Source of the DNA: Devosia sp. SD17-2
GTDB taxonomy: Bacteria; Pseudomonadota; Alphaproteobacteria; Rhizobiales; Devosiaceae
Reading direction: 5' to 3'
Length of the DNA: 64,000 bases
NCBI RefSeq assembly: GCF_029201565.1
Contig: NZ_CP104002.1
Span: forward strand, 3,935,001-3,999,000
Of this stretch, positions 1-6,531 are shown piece by piece. A program made the position numbers and the translations under genes. The notes below the pieces were generated by a model. That model searched no databases. It saw only the letters and a program-made list of their open reading frames with translations, and was not told the DNA's origin. Every line of letters starts with the position of its first letter. The first letter of the stretch is position 1.

Positions 1-1
1 T

Positions 2-76
2 CAGCCTTTTCTGTCGGAAGCCGCTGAACAGTGGGAGCAATCAACTCGCTCGCGTCGTCAACGTCGCCGTATCTAG
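2..76 (+). CDS. Possible C-terminal end of an unidentified protein (partial)
   Basis: A 24-codon open frame runs in from the left edge and stops at a TAG at 74-76. It ends in a strongly basic tail rich in arginine and serine. It is too short to assign to a family and could be chance; the other two plus-strand frames close sooner or show nothing better. Listed only because the window starts here and a real gene may be cut by the edge. Confidence 0.2.
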   Translation, partial: QPFLSEAAEQWEQSTRSRRQRRRI

Positions 77-370
77 TGCTTATCAAAACCACTGTCAACC
101 GGCTTCTCGATTTTCTTTTCAGCAGCTTGAAAACCACCAATCCGAATTTCGAAGCAGCTGATAAAAGAAGAATTTGTCTTTTCTATCAGGCGCTTACCGC
201 AGTGTCCGGCGCCGGCTGGCGTCTCGCTCTGCAGCGATGACCGGGTTATAGGCGAGGCCCTTCCCGACGTAAACCCCCTCCATGACAGAAACGACTTTTT
301 TGCAGCCAAGCCGCTGAACGAATGTGCATATCCTGGCTGAGTCACCAGCGTATGCAGGGTTTTCGGGCGT
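77..370. other. Intergenic region left of aroQ, no gene seen
   Basis: About 290 bases of lower GC than the neighbourhood. A 106-codon minus frame (73-393) overlaps the aroQ end and has no family resemblance, so it is not called. An imperfect hairpin lies at 158-189 (CTGATA and AAAGA pairing with TCTTT and TATCAG around an 8-base loop, with a 2-base bulge). It may mark the end of the dctPQM-aroQ transcript, but it lacks a T-run on either strand. Confidence 0.4.
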
Positions 371-814
371 TCACACCTGTTGGCGTTTTTCAATGAGCTC
401 GATGAGCGCCGTTATGCCCATGGCGTAGCCTTGCGATCCGAGGCCAGCGAGGACGGCATCGGCGCGCATCGAGACATAGGAGCGGTGATAGATCGGCTCG
501 CGCTTATGGATGTTCGAGATGTGGAACTCGACCACCGGCCCCTCGAACATTTTGAGGGCGTCGAGCAGCGCCAGCGAGGTGAAGGTGAAGGCCGCCGGGT
601 TGATGAGGATGCCGGCCGCCTCGTCGATCGCCTCGTGGACGAGGTCGATCAGCGCCTCCTCGCTATTGGTCTGACGAAAGACCAGCGGGCGATCGCCCGC
701 CTGCCGCCGACAGATGGCCTCCACCTCGGCGAGCGTGGTGGTGCCATAGATATGGGGTTCGCGCTTGCCCAGCCGATTAAGGTTGGGACCATTGAGAACA
801 TAGAGAGGTTTCAT
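371..814 (-). CDS. aroQ: Type II 3-dehydroquinate dehydratase (catabolic)
   Basis: Cytosolic enzyme of 147 aa, the usual length for type II dehydroquinases, interconverting 3-dehydroquinate and 3-dehydroshikimate. The family signature NGPNLNRLG is at residues 8-16, the catalytic tyrosine at Y23, the NPAAFT loop at 72-77, and the His and Arg substrate residues in the EFHISNIHKRE stretch near 96-106 and R111. Its ATG overlaps the dctM stop by four bases (ATGA), so it is translated with the TRAP transporter. That placement, with quiC and a QsuD-like dehydrogenase nearby, points to quinate degradation rather than aromatic amino acid biosynthesis; a biosynthetic role cannot be excluded from sequence alone. 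Confidence 0.93.
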   Translation of the reverse strand: MKPLYVLNGPNLNRLGKREPHIYGTTTLAEVEAICRRQAGDRPLVFRQTNSEEALIDLVHEAIDEAAGILINPAAFTFTSLALLDALKMFEGPVVEFHISNIHKREPIYHRSYVSMRADAVLAGLGSQGYAMGITALIELIEKRQQV

Positions 815-2118
815 AGCGTGGCTCCGTAGCCAAACATGCGCGGCAGCCAGAGGACGATATCGGGCACGAAGGTGAAAAGGATGAGAGCGCCGATCATCGC
901 CCAGAGGAAGGGCATGACATCGCCGATGAGCGCGCGCATGGGCGATCCGGATATCCGGGTCATGATGAAGAGCAAGAGGCCATAGGGCGGAGTGATCAGC
1001 CCGAGCATGATGTTAACAACGGCAACAATGCCGAAATGAACGGGGTCGATGCCGAGCGCCTGGGCCGTCGGGATCAGCACCGGCACGATGACGAGAAGGA
1101 TGGTGGTTCCTTCCAGCACGCACCCCAGGATCAGCAGGATGATGTTGACGATGATGAGGAACATCACCGCATTGAGCTCCCAGGAGAGCAGGATGGCGCT
1201 GATGGTGCGGGGAATGTTCTCGATGGTCACGACATAGTTGAAGACCAGTGCGCCGGCGATCAGCATGCCGATGGACGCGGTCGTCTTGGCGCTGACGAGG
1301 ACCGAACGGTAGAGTTCAGCCGGCTTGACGGCACGGTAGATGACGATCGAGACAATGAGCGCATAGGCGGCGGCGACAGCGGCGGCTTCGGTGGGTGTCG
1401 TGACCCCGCCATAGATGCCGTACATCAGAACGATGGGCATGAAGAGGACGGGCAGCGCTTCCCAGGTCATGCGCGGCAGCTTGCGCAGCGGCACAGGCGG
1501 CTCGACGGGGAAATTCCGGATGCGGGCGGTCACTGCGATCTGCACCATCATCACGCCAGACATCAGCAGCCCCGGCACGACGCCAGCGAGGAAGAGGTAG
1601 CCGATGGAGGTGTCAGCCACCAAGGCATAGAGCACCATGGGGATGGAGGGCGGGATGATCGGCCCGATGACCGCGGTCGCGGCCGTCAGCGCTGCCGCGT
1701 AGGACGGGGTGTATTTGCCGTCCTTGGTCATCATGAACTGCATCATCTTGCCCGAGCCGGCGGCATCGGCGACGGCCGAACCGGACATGCCGGCAAAAAC
1801 GATCGACTGCAGCACATTGACCTGGGCAAGACCGCCGCGGAAGCGGCCGACCAGGGCATCGCACCATTTGAGCAGACGCTCGGACATGGTGCCCGAATTC
1901 ATGATCTCGGCAGCGAGAATGAAGAGCGGCACGGCGAGCATGATGTAGTTGGAATACATGCCGTTGAGGAACTGCTCGGCGACGATGCCGGGATCCTGCC
2001 CGCGGATGAAGAGATAAAGGATCGAGCCGCCGAGCATGGAGAGGCCCATGGGCAGGCCGAGAAACGCCAGAATGGTGATCAGCCCGAGGGCGAGGCCAAA
2101 GGCCAGGGAAATGGTCAT
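811..2118 (-). CDS. dctM: TRAP transporter large permease, DctM family
   Basis: Integral inner-membrane protein of 435 aa, the normal DctM length, with about a dozen hydrophobic segments. Conserved family stretches are visible: GSAVADAAGSGKMM in the middle, GPIIPPSIPMVLY, TPTEAAAVAAAYAL and TPPYGLLLF near the C-terminus. It forms the ion-coupled channel of a tripartite ATP-independent periplasmic transporter with DctQ and DctP encoded just upstream. The ATG overlaps the dctQ stop by four bases and the stop overlaps the aroQ start. The substrate is inferred from neighbours to be quinate, shikimate or a related carboxylate; TRAP sequences alone do not reveal it. Confidence 0.94.
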   Translation of the reverse strand: MTISLAFGLALGLITILAFLGLPMGLSMLGGSILYLFIRGQDPGIVAEQFLNGMYSNYIMLAVPLFILAAEIMNSGTMSERLLKWCDALVGRFRGGLAQVNVLQSIVFAGMSGSAVADAAGSGKMMQFMMTKDGKYTPSYAAALTAATAVIGPIIPPSIPMVLYALVADTSIGYLFLAGVVPGLLMSGVMMVQIAVTARIRNFPVEPPVPLRKLPRMTWEALPVLFMPIVLMYGIYGGVTTPTEAAAVAAAYALIVSIVIYRAVKPAELYRSVLVSAKTTASIGMLIAGALVFNYVVTIENIPRTISAILLSWELNAVMFLIIVNIILLILGCVLEGTTILLVIVPVLIPTAQALGIDPVHFGIVAVVNIMLGLITPPYGLLLFIMTRISGSPMRALIGDVMPFLWAMIGALILFTFVPDIVLWLPRMFGYGATL

Positions 2119-2633
2119 ACGCCTGAACTCGCCTTCGTCGGGTCAAAGCCTTCCGCGTCCTTGCCCCAGGCAGCCTTCCAGGCAAGGGTGAGCTGGCGGA
2201 CAATCACGGCGACGGCAAAGATGCCGTAGATGGAATAGAGATAGTCGAAGCGGATCTTGAGATAGGCGGTGCGCTCGACCTTCATGAACAGGATGTAGTC
2301 GATGACCGCCGGCAGGGAGAGCGCGAAAAGCACGACCAGGGTCAGGCTGGTGAACAGCACCATGCCCCGGCGCAGGCGCGGACCCGCAGAGCCGTAGAGA
2401 ATGTCGAAACGGATTTCCTCGCTGTCGCGCACGACAAATGCGGTGCCGAACAGCACCATCCACAGCCACATCACCACGCTGATCTCATGGGTCCAGCCGA
2501 TCGGCAGGTTGAGCAGGTAGCGGAAGACGATCTGGATGATGAAGACGACAAACATGGTCGCGAGCATGGCCGCGAGCAGGTTTTCGGCTCGCGCATGGAG
2601 CCAGGCGCCGACGGGGCGCAGCTGAGAAATCAT
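2115..2633 (-). CDS. dctQ: TRAP transporter small permease, DctQ family
   Basis: A 172-aa membrane protein with four predicted transmembrane segments (near residues 18-38, 50-65, 92-112 and 137-157). The DctQ-like stretch GWTHEISVVMWLWMVLFG follows the first helix. It pairs with DctM to form the membrane part of the TRAP transporter. It sits 62 bases after dctP and overlaps dctM by four bases, consistent with one transcript dctP-dctQ-dctM-aroQ. Confidence 0.92.
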   Translation of the reverse strand: MISQLRPVGAWLHARAENLLAAMLATMFVVFIIQIVFRYLLNLPIGWTHEISVVMWLWMVLFGTAFVVRDSEEIRFDILYGSAGPRLRRGMVLFTSLTLVVLFALSLPAVIDYILFMKVERTAYLKIRFDYLYSIYGIFAVAVIVRQLTLAWKAAWGKDAEGFDPTKASSGV

Positions 2634-2695
2634 GGAAATCCTCCGGCAGGAGAGCAGACGAAAGGGCGGAGCAACAGCCCCGCCCTGCCGGTCAA

Positions 2696-3676
2696 TCAGA
2701 GCGCGTTGATGCGATCAACGACGCCTTCGGGCCAGTCCTTGGCCAAGTCGGATTCGAGATATTTCTGCTGGGCAAAGGTGCGGAAAGCTTCGAGATCAGG
2801 CTCATAGATGTTGAGACCGGCGCTCTTGAAGCGCTCGACCAGCTCGGCCTCGCGGGCCAGATGCTCTTCCTGGCTGAAGTCGATGGCGACCTTTGCGGCG
2901 GCATCGAACTCTGCCTGCTGCTCGGGCGTCATGGCATCCCAGGCGGTCTTGCTGATGACGAGCAGATCGAAGCCGACGAGATGGGAGGTCAGGACGACCT
3001 GCTTCATCACTTCATAGAACTTCATGTTCTCGACGTTCGGGAGCGGATTGTCCTGTCCGTCGATGGCACCGGTCTGCAGGCCCGTATAGACCTCGGCATA
3101 GGCCATTGGCGTCGGATTGGCGCCGATCGAAGTGCCGAGGAACTGCCAGGCATCGCCACCGGGCATGCGCAGCTTGATCCCGGCCATATCGGCGGGCGTC
3201 TTGATTTCCTTGTCGCTAATCAAGCCGACATGGCGGGCGCCGAAATAGGTGGGGCCCAGAATGCGGATACCCAGCTGGTCTTCGGCCATCTGCTTGAACT
3301 CAGCGCCGACGTCGCTGTCAAAGAAGGTGCGGAGGTGGGCTGCGTCGCGGAAGAGATAGGCCGAGGTCAGCACCGACCAGGCGGGGATCTGATTGGAAAT
3401 GTCCTGCGGGGCGATATTGCCCATTTCGAGGTTGCCGCGCTGCAGGGCCACGAGCTCAGTACCCTGCTTGAACAGATTGCCGCCGAGATAGGTCTCGATG
3501 GTGACATCGTCGGCAACCTGCGCCGACAAGAGGTTCATCATCTCGGCGCGGATATCGGCTTCGGAAAACACTGCCGAGAACCGCAGAACCGGCTTGTCCT
3601 GTGCCATGGCCGGGAAAGCGGCTGCCAGCAGGATGCCGCCGACCATGAGGGCACGGCGCGAAAGCGAAAGAGTCAT
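2696..3676 (-). CDS. dctP: TRAP transporter substrate-binding protein, DctP family
   Basis: Periplasmic solute receptor of 326 aa. The start chosen is the ATG at 3676 because a strong ribosome site (GGGAGGA at about 3682-3688) precedes it and the protein then begins with a clean signal peptide (SRRALMVGGILLAAAFPAMAQ, cleaved after AMA-Q). A longer frame to 3790 lacks these. The conserved KLRMPGG stretch carries the arginine that binds substrate carboxylate in DctP proteins. First gene of the dctPQM-aroQ operon; its promoter region carries a copy of the ACGAAC/GTTCGT palindrome (3821-3834) shared with the quinate genes. Confidence 0.94.
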   Translation of the reverse strand: MTLSLSRRALMVGGILLAAAFPAMAQDKPVLRFSAVFSEADIRAEMMNLLSAQVADDVTIETYLGGNLFKQGTELVALQRGNLEMGNIAPQDISNQIPAWSVLTSAYLFRDAAHLRTFFDSDVGAEFKQMAEDQLGIRILGPTYFGARHVGLISDKEIKTPADMAGIKLRMPGGDAWQFLGTSIGANPTPMAYAEVYTGLQTGAIDGQDNPLPNVENMKFYEVMKQVVLTSHLVGFDLLVISKTAWDAMTPEQQAEFDAAAKVAIDFSQEEHLAREAELVERFKSAGLNIYEPDLEAFRTFAQQKYLESDLAKDWPEGVVDRINAL

Positions 3677-3820
3677 AATTGTCCTCCCTTGGACGTTCTT
3701 CCCTTGAGGCTTCGCCTCTTGAAGCGGGAAAACGCTGAAGCTTAATGTCCGGCGGCACCCTTTTGGCACGCTCCGGTCCATCGGCCACACGCTCCTCCGT
3801 ACTGGCCGAGATCACTTTGT

Positions 3821-3834
3821 ACGAAACAGTTCGT
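3821..3834. promoter_or_regulatory. Candidate TetR operator, copy 1 (dctP promoter)
   Basis: The sequence ACGAAACAGTTCGT is a two-mismatch version of the perfect palindrome found before quiC (6499-6512). It is preceded by TGT and followed by TCAAGTCAAT, and copy 2 has very similar flanks (TGT before, TTAGTCAAT after). It lies in the divergent gap between dctP and the GntR gene. Confidence 0.6.
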
Positions 3835-3848
3835 TCAAGTCAATGCGA

Positions 3849-3880
3849 GACGGACGCCGACATCTATCTTTTCGTCCGTC
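3849..3880. promoter_or_regulatory. Inverted repeat, candidate GntR autoregulatory site
   Basis: GACGGACG (3849-3856) and CGTCCGTC (3873-3880) are a perfect 8-base inverted repeat with a 16-base spacer, lying 43 bases before the GntR start and in the divergent dctP promoter. The location suits an operator of the adjacent FCD-type regulator, but no family consensus proves it. Confidence 0.35.
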
Positions 3881-3923
3881 GATTTATTATATCTCTGATG
3901 ATTTCTGTTTCAACCGATAGTTT

Positions 3924-4610
3924 ATGATGGCGGACCCGGACCTCGTTCTTGAGCAGACCCTTGCGGAAAGCACCTATCTGCGGCTGCGGGGCGACATCAT
4001 CGCCTGCGCTTTGCCGCCCGGGCAAAAGCTGCGCCTCGAACCGCTCAAGACCCAATATGGCGTCGGCATCAGCACGCTACGGGAAATCCTCAATCGGCTG
4101 GCGAGCGAGAGCCTGGTCATTGCCGAAGGGCAGAAGGGCTTTGCCGTTGCCCCGGCCCATGAGGCGGATCTGCGGGAAATTGCCGAATTGCGGCTTTTGC
4201 TCGAAGGCCACGCGCTGGCCCTGTCGCTGGAGCGGGGCGATCTAGAATGGGAGGGCCGTGTCGTGGCCGCCCATCACAAGCTGGCAGCGATCGAAAAGCG
4301 GCTCCTGGCCGGCGAAGCGCGCAATATTGTCGATTGGGTCCGCTACGACTTTTCGTTCCACAATGCGCTGATCTCGGCCTGCGGGTCGGCCGCGCTGTTG
4401 TCGCTGCATGCTACGATCTTCGATCGCTTCCTGCGCTATCACATGCTGGCGTCGAGTTTCCGTGGCGCGGGCGTGGTGGGTGACCACCAGGCATTGTTCG
4501 AGCTCGCGTTGGCGCGCGATGCCTCCGGCGCGGTCGACATGCTGGCCGGCCATGTCGGCAAGGGTGTCGAGCATGTGCTCTCGACCGGCGTGCTCAAGCG
4601 CGCGGCCTGA
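3924..4610 (+). CDS. GntR-family transcriptional regulator (FadR/FCD subfamily)
   Basis: A 228-aa DNA-binding regulator. The N-terminal winged helix-turn-helix covers about residues 12-78 (YLRLRGDIIACALPPGQKLR, then a recognition helix around GVGISTLREILNRLASE). The C-terminal FCD ligand domain covers about 85-215, with candidate metal ligands in DFSFHNAL, DHQALFEL and GHVGKGVEHV. It is divergent from dctP and ends exactly where the convergent dehydrogenase gene stops (4610/4611). Neighbours suggest it senses a hydroaromatic acid and controls the TRAP-aroQ operon; the ligand is inferred. Confidence 0.88.
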   Translation: MMADPDLVLEQTLAESTYLRLRGDIIACALPPGQKLRLEPLKTQYGVGISTLREILNRLASESLVIAEGQKGFAVAPAHEADLREIAELRLLLEGHALALSLERGDLEWEGRVVAAHHKLAAIEKRLLAGEARNIVDWVRYDFSFHNALISACGSAALLSLHATIFDRFLRYHMLASSFRGAGVVGDHQALFELALARDASGAVDMLAGHVGKGVEHVLSTGVLKRAA

Positions 4611-5525
4611 TCAGGCGTGGGCGGCGAAGGTCCTGCCCATTTCTGAGGGGTCGGGCTCACGCCCGGAAAACAGCTGGAAGGCGCGGACCGCCTGAAAGAT
4701 CGCCATGCCGCCCCCGGACAGGGTCGGACAGCCCAGTTCAGCGGCCCGATCGAGCAATTGGGTCCGACGCGGGAAATAGATGATGTCGACCACCCATTGA
4801 TGGGCTGTGAGCAGCGCCGGATCGAACGGGGTGCCGGGGTATTTTTCCATGCCCACAGGCGTCGCGTTGACCACACCATCGACCCGAGCAAGGGTCTGGG
4901 GGAGTGCGTCTGGGAGAAGAGGGGTTGCGGCAAGGCCCTCTTCGGCGAGTTGCTCGGCAAGGCTTGAGGCTTTGGCCTGATCGGCGTCGACAATGGTGAG
5001 TTCGCCAACGCCCAGCTGAACGAGGGCTCGCGCTACCGCTACCCCTGCCCCGCCGGCCCCGATCTGGAGCACCCGGTCGAGCGTAGCGCCCTGCAGGCCA
5101 CGGCGAAAGCTTTCGGCAAAGCCCCAGCAATCGGTGTTGTGACCAAGACGGACGCCGTCACGGAAGACCACCGTATTGACGGCGCCAATGGCTGCGGCCT
5201 CGGGCGAGAGGCCATCGAGATAGTCGAGCACGGCCTGCTTGAAGGGATAGGTGACATTGACGCCGGCATAGCCCAGCGACTGGGCCGTGGCCAGGACGGT
5301 GTCGAGATCCTTATCGTCCAGGCCCAGGCGATCGAAATCTATGAGATCATATTGATAGTTAAGCCCGAGGCGTCGGCCTTCGGTTTCGTGCATGATCGGG
5401 GTCAGGGACGAGCCGATGCCGCGGCCGAGAAGGCCGATGCGGACGGATGGACCGGAGGACGGTGACGCGGGGCCTGGGGCGATCGCGGCAAAGGCGCGAC
5501 GCACTCGCTCGACTTGATCAGCCAA
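4611..5525 (-). CDS. Quinate/shikimate dehydrogenase, QsuD-like (AroE family)
   Basis: A 304-aa shikimate-dehydrogenase-fold enzyme. The start chosen is a TTG at 5525 with GGGAG eight bases upstream; an ATG 23 codons further out lacks a good ribosome site. Motifs: substrate stretch SSLTPIMHE, catalytic lysine in VTYPFKQ, NTDCWGF, and the dinucleotide loop GAGGAG. The second beta strand ends in IVDAD, an acidic residue typical of NAD-using catabolic enzymes such as Corynebacterium QsuD, where biosynthetic NADPH enzymes have a basic NRT-type motif. It would oxidise shikimate to 3-dehydroshikimate and probably quinate to 3-dehydroquinate. Divergent from the TetR gene; an operator-like site lies between them. 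Confidence 0.85.
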   Translation of the reverse strand: MADQVERVRRAFAAIAPGPASPSSGPSVRIGLLGRGIGSSLTPIMHETEGRRLGLNYQYDLIDFDRLGLDDKDLDTVLATAQSLGYAGVNVTYPFKQAVLDYLDGLSPEAAAIGAVNTVVFRDGVRLGHNTDCWGFAESFRRGLQGATLDRVLQIGAGGAGVAVARALVQLGVGELTIVDADQAKASSLAEQLAEEGLAATPLLPDALPQTLARVDGVVNATPVGMEKYPGTPFDPALLTAHQWVVDIIYFPRRTQLLDRAAELGCPTLSGGGMAIFQAVRAFQLFSGREPDPSEMGRTFAAHA

Positions 5526-5621
5526 TGGCCATGCTCCCTGGCGAGGAGGCGTTGCCCCTCTGCCCTTGTCTTGTGCAGCGCCAGCCCGATACAACAGGCG
5601 AAGCGATTTGCCCGACGATGT

Positions 5622-5635
5622 ACGAACTGGTTAGT
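5622..5635. promoter_or_regulatory. Candidate TetR operator, copy 2 (qsuD/tetR promoter)
   Basis: ACGAACTGGTTAGT matches 12 of 14 positions of the palindrome at 6499-6512. TGT precedes it, as in copies 1 and 3, and TTAGTCAAT follows it, much as in copy 1. It lies in the 147-base divergent gap between the dehydrogenase and the TetR gene, so the regulator may control itself and the dehydrogenase. Confidence 0.6.
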
Positions 5636-5672
5636 TTAGTCAATTGCGGGTGCGGACGAGAAAGGCGCCTTC

Positions 5673-6359
5673 ATGTCATCTCCTGGATCCTCACTGCCGG
5701 CTACCGGCCGAAAGGCAACGACGCGCCAGCAGGATCCCGAGGGCACGCGGCAGAATATCATCGAGATCGCCTCCCAGGAATTCGCGCTGAACGGGCTTTC
5801 CGGAGCGCGGATAGACGAGATTGCCGCCAAGACGCGCGCCTCCAAGCGCATGATCTATTATTATTTCGGCGACAAGGAAGGTCTCTATCTCAGCGCGCTG
5901 GAAAACGCCTATGCGCAGGTGCGCGAGGGTGAGGCCAAGCTCGATATTGCCGGGCTCAGCCCGATTGATGGCCTCAAGAAGCTCGTGGAGTTCACCTTTG
6001 AGCACCATCACCAGCATGAAGACTTCATCCGCATGGTGATGATCGAAAACATTCATCACGGGCAATATCTGGAAAAATCCGGCGTGATCCGCGACCTCAA
6101 TGTCACCGCCATCGCCCATATCCGCAGCCTTTATGAGCGCGGACTGGCGGAGGGATTGTTCCGGCCCGATCTCGATCCGCTGGAAATTCACTGGCAGATC
6201 AGCGCCTTGTGCTTTTTCAATGTCTCGAACCGGGCGACGTTCTCGCAATTGTTCGCGCGCGATTTCGGCGCTGATGAGATGCAGTCCCGGCTCAAGCAGA
6301 ACACGATCGACATGGTGCTACGCTATATGGTGCGGCCGGAAAAGCTGGCTGGGCTCTGA
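5673..6359 (+). CDS. TetR-family regulator of the quinate/shikimate genes
   Basis: A 228-aa TetR/AcrR protein. The helix-turn-helix is at about residues 25-72 (TRQNIIEIASQEFALNG, then GARIDEIAAKTRASKRMIYYYFGDKEGLY), with a longer helical ligand and dimer domain behind. It lies between qsuD and quiC. Three copies of a 14-base palindrome at the dctP, qsuD/tetR and quiC promoters make it the natural candidate for a local repressor released by quinate, shikimate or an intermediate. Known quinate regulators QuiR and QsuR are LysR proteins, so a TetR type here is unusual. Ligand and operator are inferred. Confidence 0.88.
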   Translation: MSSPGSSLPATGRKATTRQQDPEGTRQNIIEIASQEFALNGLSGARIDEIAAKTRASKRMIYYYFGDKEGLYLSALENAYAQVREGEAKLDIAGLSPIDGLKKLVEFTFEHHHQHEDFIRMVMIENIHHGQYLEKSGVIRDLNVTAIAHIRSLYERGLAEGLFRPDLDPLEIHWQISALCFFNVSNRATFSQLFARDFGADEMQSRLKQNTIDMVLRYMVRPEKLAGL

Positions 6360-6498
6360 TTTTTCTGCCGCTTCGGCGAGACTTTATGACGGCATAATTC
6401 CTTTATATCTGTACTGGCCGAGCCTTCCGGATCGGGCCCCGCATCGTCACGCTTGCGTTGGCCCGATTGACCGGTTGGACTATTCACCCTAACAATGT

Positions 6499-6512
6499 AC
6501 GAACTAGTTCGT
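6499..6512. promoter_or_regulatory. Candidate TetR operator, copy 3 (quiC promoter), perfect palindrome
   Basis: ACGAACTAGTTCGT is a perfect 14-base palindrome located 20 bases before the quiC GTG start, just upstream of its ribosome site. Copies 1 and 2 share this core. Bound protein here would block quiC transcription or initiation. Confidence 0.65.
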
Positions 6513-6531
6513 TTACTGAGGGGTGACGGGC

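Noticed and set aside
73..393. Minus-strand open frame of 106 codons left of aroQ
   Set aside because: No recognisable family, overlaps the aroQ end by 23 bases and has no convincing ribosome site.
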